The position numbers and the translations under genes are program-made. A stretch of DNA of 64,000 nucleotides from Streptomyces tagetis (GTDB taxonomy: Bacteria > Actinomycetota > Actinomycetes > Streptomycetales > Streptomycetaceae), in the NCBI RefSeq assembly GCF_018069565.1, contig NZ_JAGPNL010000001.1, positions 1,240,001 through 1,304,000 on the forward strand, given 5' to 3'. The number at the start of each line of letters is the position of its first letter. Positions within the stretch are counted from its first letter, which is position 1. The notes below the pieces were generated by a model. The model did not search any database. It had not been told where the DNA came from and was given only the letters and a program-made list of their open reading frames with translations. Positions 19,987-31,400 of this stretch are shown piece after piece.

Positions 19987-20820
19987 ATGAGGCACCACCA
20001 CGTGGCCGTCGGCGTGGACGGTTCACCCACCTCCGTACGGGCGCTGGACCGGGCCGCGCGGGAGGCGGAGCGGCGCGGCACCGCCCTGCGCGTCGTCTAC
20101 GCCGTGCCCGACCGCGACGAGGCCCCGCCGGTGCTGGCCTTCGCCGCCGCCCGGGTGCGCCGGCGCCACCCCCGGCTCGACGTGGAGACCGACGCGGCCG
20201 AGGGCGGCGCCGTACGGGCCCTCGAACGGGCGAGCGGCGCCGCGCTGCTCACCGTGGTCGGCACCCGGGGCCTCGGACCGGTCGCGGGCCTGCTGCTCGG
20301 CTCGGTGACGTCCCGGCTCGCCGTACGCACCCTCGGCCCCCTGCTGGTCGTGCGCGGCGAACCCCGCCGCGGACGACCAGCAGGGGACACCGGCGCGGTC
20401 CTGGTCGGGCTGGAGGACGACACGGGCGCCGCCGTCGCCGCCTGCGCCTTCGAGGAGGCCGAACGCCGGGACGTCCCGCTCACGGTCCTGCACGTCGGGG
20501 AGCACCGGCACGCCGTGCCCGAGCCCCGCACCCTCGTGCCGGGCGGCCGGACCGGCGGCAGGGAGGCGCTGCGGGGCCGCGCCGAGGAGTCCGCGGTGCG
20601 CCGGGGCACGGCCAGGTTGCGCGCCCTGTACCCCCGGGTCGACGTGGAGTCCCGTACCGCCGCCGGGCGGGCGGCCCCCGCGCTGCTGGCGGCGGCCCGG
20701 GAGGCCGCGCTCGTGGTGGTCGGCGTCCCCCGCGACGGCCGTCTGCCCCGCTCCGGCACCCTCGCGCACGCCCTGCTGCACCGCGCCCCCTGCCCCGTAC
20801 TCATCGTCCCGGGGCGCTGA
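19987..20820 (+). CDS. Universal stress protein with tandem UspA domains
   Basis: This 277-residue protein has two UspA domains (about 1-132 and 138-277). The first starts HHVAVGVDGSPTSVRALDRA and carries the ATP loop VVGTRGLGPVAGLLLGSVTS. The second starts AVLVGLEDDTGAAVAAC and ends HRAPCPVLIVPG, with a less canonical nucleotide loop (GVPRDGRLPRSGTLAHALL). USPs bind ATP and support survival in stress or hypoxia. GGGGAGGAAGAG precedes ATG 19987. Its neighbours (CBS-BON proteins, a cyclic-nucleotide-binding protein and pyruvate phosphate dikinase) recall the oxygen-response cluster of Streptomyces. Confidence 0.92.
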   Translation: MRHHHVAVGVDGSPTSVRALDRAAREAERRGTALRVVYAVPDRDEAPPVLAFAAARVRRRHPRLDVETDAAEGGAVRALERASGAALLTVVGTRGLGPVAGLLLGSVTSRLAVRTLGPLLVVRGEPRRGRPAGDTGAVLVGLEDDTGAAVAACAFEEAERRDVPLTVLHVGEHRHAVPEPRTLVPGGRTGGREALRGRAEESAVRRGTARLRALYPRVDVESRTAAGRAAPALLAAAREAALVVVGVPRDGRLPRSGTLAHALLHRAPCPVLIVPGR

Positions 20821-21600
20821 CCCCGGGCCCCAGCGACTGACCCGACCCCGGGCCATAGCCCTCGCCCCCGGGTCGCCGGCCGTTGCGCCGGGCCGCAGCC
20901 GCTGTCCTGGGCCGTTGCGCCGGGCCGTGTCCGCCGGCCGAGGGCCCTGGGCTGCTGACCTCGGCCCCGGCCGCTGCCTTGGGCTGTAGCCCCCGACCCC
21001 GGGTCGTCGGCCCCCGACCCCTGGGCCGTTGGCCGCTGTGCCCGGTCGCAGCCGTTGTCCTGGGCCGTTGCGCCAGGTCGCATCCGCTGGCCACGGGCTC
21101 TGGGCTGCTGCCCTCGACCCTGGCCCCGGGCCGCGGTCCGCCCCGGGCTGTAGCCCTCGCCTCTGGGCCGCTGGCCGCCGGCCGTTGCGCCGGGCCGTGT
21201 CCGCCGGCCACGGGGCCTGGGCTGCTGACCTCGGCCCTCGGCCGCTGCCTTGGGCTGCTGTCCGCGGCCCTGGCCCCGGGCCGCTGCCCCGCTCCGGGCT
21301 GTAGCCCCCGACCTGGGCCGCTGGCCGCTGGCCGTTGCGCCGGGCCGCAGTCGCCGTCCCGGGCCGTATCCGCTGGCCGCAGGCACCAGGCCGCTGCCCT
21401 CGGCCCCCGGCCGCTGCTTTGGGCCGCTGCCCTTGACCCTGGCCCCTGGCCGCTGCCCGCCCCGGGGCGTAGCTCCCTGCCCTGGGTCCCCGCTCTGGGC
21501 TGTTGGCGTCGGCCGCCGGCCCGACCGCAGCCGCTGGCCCGCGTCGCCGGCCCGCGCCGTGGCCGCCGCGTTGCCGACCCCGGCGTCGGAACCCGGTCGG
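20821..21600. repeat. Large degenerate GC repeat array
   Basis: Nearly 800 bp between the USP and CBS genes consist of shuffled short blocks such as GCCGTTGCGCC (at 20879, 20911, 21064, 21181, 21331), CTGGGCTGCTG and GGGCTGTAGCC. A 29-bp block at 20911-20939 recurs exactly at 21181-21209, and a 20-bp block at 20879-20898 recurs at 21331-21350. Both strands lack stops over long stretches, but the encoded peptides are only low-complexity Gly/Pro/Arg sequence without a start context. It is treated as non-coding. Confidence 0.8.
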
Positions 21601-21633
21601 AGACACCCCTCGGGTCGGGGCGGAAACCCGCCC

Positions 21634-21649
21634 GGGGCCCTTCGGCCCA
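21634..21649. promoter_or_regulatory. GGGGCCCTTCGGCCCA palindrome
   Basis: This site lies about 70 bp before the CBS-BON gene at 21718. It shares the GGGNCC...CGGNCC pattern with sites at 19371 and 19832 and is a candidate member of the same operator family. Confidence 0.45.
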
Positions 21650-21717
21650 TGCCGGATGTCGGGCGGCAGGGCAGTCTGGAGGGGAGCCTCGGTATCCCGT
21701 CCCCGCAGGAGGACGTC

Positions 21718-22365
21718 ATGGGCACCCCGTACACCGTGAGCGACGTGATGACCCGCACCGTCGTGGCGCTGGCCGGCGGGGCGGTGTTCAAGGACATCGT
21801 CCGCGCCATCGAGACCCGGGGGATCAGCGCCCTGCCCGTGCTGGGGCCCGGCAACGAGGTGATCGGCATCGTCTCCGAGGCCGACCTGCTGCGCACCGAG
21901 GAGGGCCGCGACCGCCATGCCCGCCCGCAGGACACCCTCGCCCGCCGTCCCGGGCCCGCGGTCACCGCGCGGGAGCTGATGACCTCCCCGGCCGTCACCG
22001 TCCACCCGGACGCGACCCTCGCCGAGGCGGCCCGCCTCATGGCCCGCCACCGGGTCAAGCGGCTGCCCGTGGTCGGCTCGGACGGGGCGCTGGCCGGCCT
22101 GGTCAGCCGCTCCGACCTGCTCCGGGTCTTCCTCCGCCCGGACGAGGAGATCGCCGAGGAGGTACGCCGCGAGGTCGTCGCCGAGCGGCTGCCGGGCTCC
22201 GCCGACGGCATCCGCGTGGGCGTCCACGAGGGCGTCGTCACCCTCAGCGGACAGGTCCCCGACCCCACCGTCGTTCCGCTCGTCGTCCGACTGGTGCGCT
22301 CCGTCGAGGGCGTGGTCGACGTACGGTACGCGCTCACCGGACCGGAGGGCGTCGCCGTCCCGTGA
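21718..22365 (+). CDS. CBS-pair and BON domain protein
   Basis: This 215-residue protein begins MGTPYTVSDVMTRTVVALAG. Two CBS motifs (about 8-60 and 84-140) include GISALPVLGPGNEVIGIVSE and RVKRLPVVGSDGALAGLVSR. A C-terminal BON domain (about 160-212, VRVGVHEGVVTLSGQVPDP) follows. CBS pairs bind adenine nucleotides and BON domains bind membranes or partners, so this is probably an energy-state sensor. CAGGAGG precedes the start. It is a paralogue of the convergent gene at 22473-23153. Confidence 0.88.
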   Translation: MGTPYTVSDVMTRTVVALAGGAVFKDIVRAIETRGISALPVLGPGNEVIGIVSEADLLRTEEGRDRHARPQDTLARRPGPAVTARELMTSPAVTVHPDATLAEAARLMARHRVKRLPVVGSDGALAGLVSRSDLLRVFLRPDEEIAEEVRREVVAERLPGSADGIRVGVHEGVVTLSGQVPDPTVVPLVVRLVRSVEGVVDVRYALTGPEGVAVP

Positions 22366-22472
22366 CCCCGGCCCCCGACGCCGCCCGGGTCGCACCGGAC
22401 GGCACCGCGCCCCTGTGCGCGGCCGGCGCCCCCCGGCCGCGCACAGGCCACGCACAGGCCGTCCGGCGTCCG

Positions 22473-23153
22473 CTACCGGGGCCCGCCCGGCACCGCGCCG
22501 CGCTCACCGGCGCCCGTCGGATGGAACTCCACGTCCACGACCCCCTCCACGGCGCGCACCAGCCGTGCCGCGACCGGCACCAGCGAGGGGTCCGGGACCC
22601 GGCCGGTCAGCGTGACCCGGCCCTCGCGGACGTCGACCTCCACGGGGGAGGAGGTCGCCGGGAAGATCGAGGTGACCACCTCGCGGCGCACCTCGTCCGC
22701 GATCTCCTCGTCGGAGCGGAGGAAGACCCGCAGCAGGTCGCCCCGGCTGACCACGCCCTCCAGCAGTCCTCCGTCGCTGACCACGGGCAGCCGCTTCACC
22801 TTGTGCCGGGCCATGATCCGGGCCGCCTCGGCGAGGGTCGCGTCCGGATGGACGGTGACCGCAGGCGCGGTCATCACGTCGGCCGCCACCAGCCCGCCCG
22901 CCTTGGCGAGGTCGGCCAGCCGGCGCCGCTGGGTGAAGCGGTCCGGGTCGCTGTCGCGGAACTCCTCCTTGGGGAGCAGGTCGGCCTCGGAGACCACGCC
23001 GACGACCCGGCCCTCGCCCTCCAGCACCGGCAGGGCGCTGATCCGCCACTCGCCCATGAGCCGGACGATGTCCTTGAACGAGGCGTCCCGGCCCACGGCC
23101 ACCACGGTGTGGGTCATGACGTCGCTCACCACGCGCGGTCCCGGGTTCAGCAT
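22473..23153 (-). CDS. CBS-pair and BON domain protein (paralogue)
   Basis: This 226-residue protein has the same CBS-CBS-BON order as the gene at 21718. Nearly identical stretches include TVHPDATLAEAARIMARHKV and LLRVFLRSDEEIADEVRREV. It starts at ATG 23151-23153, only 10 bp after the stop of the cyclic-nucleotide-binding gene, so the two form an operon. The pair probably arose by local duplication followed by inversion. Its role is likely nucleotide sensing under energy stress. Confidence 0.88.
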   Translation of the reverse strand: MLNPGPRVVSDVMTHTVVAVGRDASFKDIVRLMGEWRISALPVLEGEGRVVGVVSEADLLPKEEFRDSDPDRFTQRRRLADLAKAGGLVAADVMTAPAVTVHPDATLAEAARIMARHKVKRLPVVSDGGLLEGVVSRGDLLRVFLRSDEEIADEVRREVVTSIFPATSSPVEVDVREGRVTLTGRVPDPSLVPVAARLVRAVEGVVDVEFHPTGAGERGAVPGGPR

Positions 23154-23163
23154 TGTCCACTCC

Positions 23164-23622
23164 TCAGATCGCGCTTCCGCTGCCGTAGGGGGCGTACAGG
23201 TCGAGCAGCCGCACCCGGGCCGCGTGCAGCCGCTGGGCGGTCACCTTGCCGACCCAGACGGCGACGGCACGGCCGAACTCGGGGTCCTCGTCGCACAGGC
23301 GCTTCACGGCGTCCGCGTCGAACTCCCAGGCCCGCACCGGGCTCATCGCCTCGGCGCCCAGGTGCCACACGTAGGGCGGGAAGTGCCACGACCAGCCGAC
23401 GAGTTCGTTGTGGCCCAGCGACTCGATGACGGCCGGGCGGCGGCCCGGCACCCGCAGGTCGAGGGTGACGGTGCCGGTACGGATGATCCAGAACCGGTCC
23501 GCGCGGCGGCCCTCCTCGAACAGGCGGGTGCCCGCGTCGACGGAGACCTCGCGGGCGAGCCGCATCAGCCGCTCGCGGTGCTCGGAGCTGAGGGCCGTGC
23601 CCAGGGTGGTGGTGGAGGTCAT
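23164..23622 (-). CDS. Cyclic-nucleotide-binding domain protein without HTH
   Basis: This 152-residue protein is a single cNMP/Crp beta-roll (about 15-125). Motifs include GTRLFEEGRRADRFWIIRTG, PAVIESLGHNELVGWSWHFP and VRAWEFDADAVKRLC. No DNA-binding domain follows, so it is a stand-alone sensor rather than a Crp regulator. The phosphate-binding cassette is not canonical, so the ligand is uncertain. AAGGAGC lies upstream of ATG 23620-23622. It is followed in the operon by a CBS-BON gene. Confidence 0.85.
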   Translation of the reverse strand: MTSTTTLGTALSSEHRERLMRLAREVSVDAGTRLFEEGRRADRFWIIRTGTVTLDLRVPGRRPAVIESLGHNELVGWSWHFPPYVWHLGAEAMSPVRAWEFDADAVKRLCDEDPEFGRAVAVWVGKVTAQRLHAARVRLLDLYAPYGSGSAI

Positions 23623-23801
23623 TGCTCGGGCTCCTTCCGTGCCGTGCGCGCCGCGGCCGGCCGGCCGCGCCCCACTGCTCGCCGCTCCCCGCCGGCCGGG
23701 CGAGGAGGCCGCGGGGCGGCGCCCTCCCTGCCCGGGAGCGGGGGCCCCGGGAGGCGGGGGCCGCTGATTCCAGGGTGGCCCCGCCGCGCCCGGCACGCGA
23801 C

Positions 23802-23890
23802 GGGCCGGTCGGCTCCCACCCCGGGCCGGTAGGCCCCGGCGCGGGCGCGGCGGCCGGTCGGACGGCCCACGGGAGGGGACCGTACGGCCC
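23802..23890. promoter_or_regulatory. Cluster of GGGCC-type palindromes
   Basis: The 23623-24139 gap has no convincing gene. It holds three related sites: GGGCCGGTCGGCTCCC (23802-23817), GGGCCGGTAGGCCCC (23823-23837) and GGGACCGTACGGCCC (23876-23890). They lie 180-270 bp upstream of the cyclic-nucleotide-binding gene, the first of its operon. Confidence 0.45.
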
Positions 23891-24139
23891 TGGTGGGGGT
23901 ACGGGCGCCCGTGGTGTCCTGGTGGCGACGGGAAGGACCAGGAAAAGGACGCGGAGCAGCGGCCGTCCACCGTGCACCGCGCGATCGGGTTCCGCGAGAA
24001 GCGGAAGAGTCCTTCCCGTCACCCCCGCCCTCCGGCCTCCGGCGCGTGACCGGCAGCCGGTACGGGACCGGGGCCCCGGCCGGCGACCGGAAGCCTCCGC
24101 TCCGACTCCGCGGGCCTCCCCACCCGCCGGCGCCGCCCC

Positions 24140-26824
<2,685 letters not shown>

Positions 26825-26915
26825 GTCGCTGCGCTCCTCGGCTGGGTGGCCCCTGCCCTTCCAGAGTCCTCCCGCCGGGCCGTCCCGGCACGCGCTCCAC
26901 CGGCGATCACAGTAC

Positions 26916-26988
26916 GGGCCCCGCGGGCACGTGCGCCCGAGCGGCACGGTCCGGGCCCCGCGGGCACGCGGCCGAGCGGCACGGTCCG
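26916..26988. repeat. 36-bp tandem duplication upstream of ppdK
   Basis: GGGCCCCGCGGGCACG occurs at 26916-26931 and 26953-26968, each followed by CCGAGCGGCACGGTCCG (26937-26953 and 26972-26988). The second copy overlaps the left arm of the icmF terminator, so the duplication copies part of that stem. It lies about 90-165 bp before the ppdK start. Confidence 0.8.
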
Positions 26989-27013
26989 GTGGTCTGCCCA
27001 CCGGACCGTGCCG
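26977..27013 (-). terminator. Intrinsic terminator of icmF
   Basis: A perfect 16-bp stem (26977-26992 and 26998-27013) with a 5-nt loop lies about 40 bp after the icmF stop. Confidence 0.75.
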
Positions 27014-27051
27014 CCGCCTCGCCCGCGTGTCCACGCGCGGGCCCCGGTCCG

Positions 27052-30000
27052 TCACACGTTGCGCCGGTACTCCCCGCCCACCTCGAAGAACGCCTCGGTG
27101 ACCTGCTGGAGCGTGCAGACCCGGGCGGCGTCCATGAGCACCGCGAACACGTTCTCCCCGCCGATCGCCGCGTCCTTGAGCCGGGCGACCGCCTCGGCGG
27201 CCTCCTCGCCGTGGATGGAGCGGTAGGTGGTGACCCGTTCGAGCTGGGACTCCTTCTCCGTCTCGGTGGCGCGGGCCAGCTCCGGCTCCGGGGCCCCGCC
27301 GGAGCCGCCGGGCCGCAGGAAGGTGTTCACGCCGACGATCGGCAGCGACCCGTCGTGCTTGCGCTGCTCGTACAGCATCGACTCGTCCTGGATACGGCCG
27401 CGCTGGTAGCCGGTCTCCATGGCGCCGAGCACCCCGCCGCGCTCGTTGATCCGGTCGAACTCGGCGAGCACCGCCTCCTCCACCAGGTCGGTGAGCTGAT
27501 CGATGACGAACGAGCCCTGGAGCGGGTTCTCGTTCATGGCCAGGCCCCACTCCCTGTTGATGATCAACTGGATGGCCAGGGCCCGGCGCACCGACTCCTC
27601 GGACGGCGTGGTGACCGCCTCGTCGTAGGCGTTGGTGTGCAGCGAGTTGGCGTTGTCGTAGATGGCGATGAGGGCCTGGAGCGTGGTGCGGATGTCGTTG
27701 AAGTCCATCTCCTGGGCGTGCAGGGAGCGCCCGGAGGTCTGGACGTGGTACTTCAGCTTCTGGGAGCGCTCGTTCGCCCCGTACCTCTCGCGCATGGCGA
27801 CCGCCCAGACGCGGCGGGCGACCCGGCCGAGCACCGAGTACTCGGGGTCCATGCCGTTGGAGAAGAAGAACGACAGGTTCGGCGCGAAGTCGTCGATGTG
27901 CATGCCGCGCGCGAGGTACGCCTCGACGTAGGTGAAGCCGTTGGCGAGGGTGAAGGCGAGCTGGCTGATGGGGTTCGCCCCGGCCTCGGCGATGTGGTAG
28001 CCCGAGATGGAGACCGAGTAGAAGTTGCGGACCCGCTGCGCGATGAACCACTCCTGGATGTCGGCCATCATCCGCAGCGAGAACTCGGTGGAGAACAGGC
28101 AGGTGTTCTGGCCCTGGTCCTCCTTGAGGATGTCGGCCTGCACGGTGCCGCGCACGCCGGCCAGCGCGCGCGCCCGCAGCTCGGCGGCCTCCTCGGCCGA
28201 GGGGTCGCGGCCCTCGGCGGCGCGGAACCTCTCGGTCTGCTGGTCGATGACGGTGTTGAGGAAGAAGGCCAGCACGGTCGGGGCCGGGCCGTTGATCGTC
28301 ATCGAGACGGAGGTGGTCGGCGCGGTCAGGTCGAAACCGTCGTAGAGCGCCTTCATGTCGTCCAGGGTGGCCACCGAGACGCCGGAGGTGCCGACCTTGC
28401 CGTAGATGTCGGGGCGCCGGTCGGGGTCGCGGCCGTAGAGCGTCACCGAGTCGAACGCGGTGGACAGGCGGGTGGCGGGCTGGCCCTCGGAGAGCAGCTT
28501 GAAGCGCCGGTTGGTGCGGAACGGGTCGCCCTCGCCCGCGAACATCCGGGCCGGGTCCTCGCCGTCGCGCTTGAAGGGGAAGACGCCGGCGGTGAACGGG
28601 AAGCGGCCGGGCAGGTTCTCCCGGCGCCAGAACCGGACCAGTTCGCCGTGGTCGGTGAAGTGGGGGAGCGCGACCCGGGGCACCTTGTTGCCGGAGAGGG
28701 ACTCACGGGTCAGCGCGGTACGGATCTCGCGGTCGCGGACGGTGACGACCTGCTCGTCGCCGGAGTACGCGGCCACCACGGCCGGCCAGCCGTCGATCTG
28801 CTCCGCGACCTCGTACGGGAGCCTGCCGCGGGCCTCGGCGAGCAGCGCCTCCACCCCGCCGGCCTCCGCGCCCGCCTCGGCGAGGTCCGCGCGGACGGCG
28901 TCCAGGCGCTGCACGCGCCGCGCCGCCTCCACGAGACGGCCGGTCTCGCGGTGGTAGGCGCGGACCGTCTCGGTGATCTCGGCGAGGTAGCGGACCCGCT
29001 CGGCGGGGACCACCTGCCGGATGCCGGAGGAGTGGCGCACGTCGACGGCGGGCAGCGCGCCCTCGGTGAGCGGCAGCCCGTGCTCGGCGAGGGCGGCCGA
29101 CAGGTGCTGGTAGAGGGCGGTGACGCCGTCGTCGTTGAAGGTGGCCGCCGAGGTGCCGAAGACCGGCATGTCCTCGGGCCTCTTGCCGAACGCCTCGCGG
29201 TTGCGCACCATCTGGCGGCCCACGTCGCGCAGCGCGTCCTTGGCGCCGCGCCGCTCGAACTTGTTGATGGCGACCAGGTCGGCGAAGTCGAGCATGTCGA
29301 TCTTCTCCAACTGGGAGGCTGCGCCGAACTCCGGCGTCATCACGTACATCGACGTGTCGACGAACGGCACGATCGCGGCGTCGCCCTGGCCGATGCCGGG
29401 GGTCTCCACGACGACCAGGTCGAATCCGGCGGCCTTGGCCACGGCGATGACGTCGTCGAGGTGCTCGGGCAGTTCGCGGCTGCCGCGGGTGGCCAGGCTG
29501 CGGAAGAAGACGCGGTCCCCGTCGAGGGAGTTCATGCGGATGCGGTCGCCGAGCAGGGCGCCGCCGCCGCGCCGCCGGGTCGGGTCGACGGCGATGACGG
29601 CGATCCTCAGCTTGTCCCGCTGGTCGACGCGGAACCGGCGGACCAGTTCGTCGGTGAGCGAGGACTTGCCGGAGCCGCCGGTGCCGGTGATGCCGAGCAC
29701 CGGCACCACCCGGGCCGCGGCGGCGGTGCGCAGTTCGTCCAGCAACTCGGCGGGCAGGGTGCCGAGTTCGGCGCCGGTGAGGGTGCGGGCGAGGGCGAAG
29801 CGGTCGCCGGAGAGCACGCCCGCGGCGTCGGCCGGACCGGCGGCCCACAGGTCGAAGTCGCAGTCCCGGACGACCGAGTTGACCATCCCGGCCAGGCCCA
29901 TCCGCTGGCCGTCCTCGGGGGAGAAGATGGTCACGCCGCTCTCCCGGAGGCGGGTGATCTCGGCGGGCACGATCACGCCGCCGCCCCCGCCGACCACCCG

Positions 30001-30279
30001 TACGTGCCCGGCGCCGCGCTCGCGCAGCGACTCGACCAGGTACTCGAAGTACTCGACGTGGCCGCCCTGGTAGGAGGAGACGGCGACGCCGTGCACGTCC
30101 TCCTCGATCGCCGCGTCCACGACCTCGCGCACCGACCGGTTGTGTCCGAGGTGGATCACCTCGGCGCCCTGGGACTGGAAGATCCGGCGCATGATGTTGA
30201 TCGAGGCGTCGTGCCCGTCGAACAGCGCCGACGCGGTGACCAGACGGACGGGGTGCGCGGGGCGGTGGAGATCGCTCAT
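27052..30279 (-). CDS. icmF: Fused isobutyryl-CoA mutase with G-protein chaperone
   Basis: This 1075-residue protein has the IcmF order. The B12-binding domain is about 10-140 (DGHDASIN supplies the cobalt-ligating His). A MeaB-like GTPase follows at about 190-430 (GITGTGGSGKSSLTDEL, ETPGIGQGD, INKFER as the NKxD-like motif). The substrate-binding mutase barrel is about 540-1075 (GTSGVSVATLDDMKALYDGF, QTSGRSLHAQEMDFNDIRTT). It interconverts isobutyryl-CoA and n-butyryl-CoA using adenosylcobalamin and reloads its own cofactor through the GTPase. It is transcribed alone. A perfect 18-bp palindrome lies 43 bp upstream of the ATG. Confidence 0.96.
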   Translation of the reverse strand: MSDLHRPAHPVRLVTASALFDGHDASINIMRRIFQSQGAEVIHLGHNRSVREVVDAAIEEDVHGVAVSSYQGGHVEYFEYLVESLRERGAGHVRVVGGGGGVIVPAEITRLRESGVTIFSPEDGQRMGLAGMVNSVVRDCDFDLWAAGPADAAGVLSGDRFALARTLTGAELGTLPAELLDELRTAAAARVVPVLGITGTGGSGKSSLTDELVRRFRVDQRDKLRIAVIAVDPTRRRGGGALLGDRIRMNSLDGDRVFFRSLATRGSRELPEHLDDVIAVAKAAGFDLVVVETPGIGQGDAAIVPFVDTSMYVMTPEFGAASQLEKIDMLDFADLVAINKFERRGAKDALRDVGRQMVRNREAFGKRPEDMPVFGTSAATFNDDGVTALYQHLSAALAEHGLPLTEGALPAVDVRHSSGIRQVVPAERVRYLAEITETVRAYHRETGRLVEAARRVQRLDAVRADLAEAGAEAGGVEALLAEARGRLPYEVAEQIDGWPAVVAAYSGDEQVVTVRDREIRTALTRESLSGNKVPRVALPHFTDHGELVRFWRRENLPGRFPFTAGVFPFKRDGEDPARMFAGEGDPFRTNRRFKLLSEGQPATRLSTAFDSVTLYGRDPDRRPDIYGKVGTSGVSVATLDDMKALYDGFDLTAPTTSVSMTINGPAPTVLAFFLNTVIDQQTERFRAAEGRDPSAEEAAELRARALAGVRGTVQADILKEDQGQNTCLFSTEFSLRMMADIQEWFIAQRVRNFYSVSISGYHIAEAGANPISQLAFTLANGFTYVEAYLARGMHIDDFAPNLSFFFSNGMDPEYSVLGRVARRVWAVAMRERYGANERSQKLKYHVQTSGRSLHAQEMDFNDIRTTLQALIAIYDNANSLHTNAYDEAVTTPSEESVRRALAIQLIINREWGLAMNENPLQGSFVIDQLTDLVEEAVLAEFDRINERGGVLGAMETGYQRGRIQDESMLYEQRKHDGSLPIVGVNTFLRPGGSGGAPEPELARATETEKESQLERVTTYRSIHGEEAAEAVARLKDAAIGGENVFAVLMDAARVCTLQQVTEAFFEVGGEYRRNV

Positions 30280-30321
30280 GGGGGCCTTCCCGGGCGGCTC
30301 GGGCGGATGGTGCTGAGAAGA

Positions 30322-30339
30322 TAGTAGGACGTCCTACTA
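30322..30339. promoter_or_regulatory. Perfect 18-bp operator upstream of icmF
   Basis: TAGTAGGACGTCCTACTA is an exact palindrome 43 bp before the icmF ATG, in an otherwise G/C-rich stretch. Its form is typical of TetR-family sites controlling acyl-CoA metabolism. No matching regulator gene adjoins it. Confidence 0.65.
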
Positions 30340-30472
30340 AACGCCGGGAGGTGCCACGCGTGTGAGCAGAGGCACAGCTTGAGTGAGCCGGGTCACAGCC
30401 GGATCACGGGCGGATCGCGCCGGATCACGGGGGAGCGCGCGGGAAGGCTCCGGGAGCGGCCCCACCCGTCGC

Positions 30473-31237
30473 TCAGAGGCTCGCGGTCAGCCGCCCCAGC
30501 ATCGCGTGCGCCTCGGGCAGCGAGGGCCCGTACCAGGTGAGCAGCCGCCCGTCCACCAGCCGGACCGGCACCCGCCGGAAGGCTTCCGGCCCGTCGTCCG
30601 GCCCGAACGCGTACGGCTCGTCCGGCAGCAGCACGGCGTCCACCCCCGGCCGGTCGATCCGGTCCAGCGGCACATGCGGATAGCGGCCCTCGTCAGTGCC
30701 GAAGGCGTTGGCGAGACCGGCCCGGCGCAGCAGGTCACCGGTGAAGGTGGACCGGCCGACCACCATCCACGGATCGCGCCAGACCGGCACCGCCACCGTC
30801 GCCACCGGCTCGGGGACCGGCCCCGACCACAGCGACCGGGCCCGCCCGACCCACTCCGGCACCGGGGCGTCGAGCGCCTCCGTGAACAGCCGGGCGATCG
30901 ACTCCAGCGCCTGGGGTACGGTCTCGATCACCGTCACCCACACCGGCAAGCCCGCCGCGCGCAGCCGGGCCACGTCCAGCTCCCGGTTCTCCTCCTTGTT
31001 GGCGATCACCAGATCCGGCCGCAGCCGCTCGATCGCCGCCCGGTCCGGGTTCTTCGTGCCCCGCACCCGGGCCACGTCCAGCCCCGCCGGACGCGCGCAC
31101 CAGTCCGTCGCCCCCACCAGCACCTGAGGACGGTCCGCCGCGACCGTCTCGGTCAGCGACGGCACGAGGGACACCACCCGGCGCGGCGGCCGGGGCAGGT
31201 CGAGGACGGTGCCCATGTCGTCGGCGATCGGCGGCAT
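30473..31237 (-). CDS. BtuF-like helical-backbone metal-receptor protein
   Basis: This 254-residue protein starts at ATG 31235-31237 (MPPIADDMGTVLDLPRPPRR). The fold is that of periplasmic cobalamin or siderophore binders: RVVSLVPSLTETVA, LVGATDWCARPAG, RLRPDLVIANKEENR, then a long backbone helix and WRDPWMVVGRSTFTGDLLRR. It has no signal peptide or lipobox, unlike transport receptors, so it may act in the cytoplasm. It lies next to B12-dependent icmF, which makes corrinoid binding attractive but unproven. Slightly longer or shorter starts are possible (31216 is an alternative ATG). Confidence 0.75.
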   Translation of the reverse strand: MPPIADDMGTVLDLPRPPRRVVSLVPSLTETVAADRPQVLVGATDWCARPAGLDVARVRGTKNPDRAAIERLRPDLVIANKEENRELDVARLRAAGLPVWVTVIETVPQALESIARLFTEALDAPVPEWVGRARSLWSGPVPEPVATVAVPVWRDPWMVVGRSTFTGDLLRRAGLANAFGTDEGRYPHVPLDRIDRPGVDAVLLPDEPYAFGPDDGPEAFRRVPVRLVDGRLLTWYGPSLPEAHAMLGRLTASL

Positions 31238-31383
31238 CACGGGGCTCCAGGGGTCGGGGACGGGCGTACGGTCACGGCCCGCGCCGGTACGGCGCTGCCA
31301 CCGGAAGCCTGCCACGGGAGGCGGGACCGGGACCACGGGGTACGGCGCCGCCGCCCCTCGCCCCGTGCCGCGCGCCCGGTCAC

Positions 31384-31400
31384 TACGTCACTTGTCCCGG
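31384..31400 (+). promoter_or_regulatory. Island motif copy 1 (TACGTCACTTGTCCCGG)
   Basis: This copy lies in the 31238-31790 gap, 390 bp before the metF-like gene. The gap holds no convincing gene. It matches five other intergenic copies in the aromatic island and differs from the copy at 39238 at one position. Confidence 0.65.

Noticed and set aside
20023..22455. Long minus-strand open frames across the USP gene, repeat array and CBS gene encoding Gly/Gln/Arg/Pro repeats
   Set aside because: They are antisense to two clear genes and the repeat peptide follows the DNA repeat; no ribosome site or domain supports a gene.
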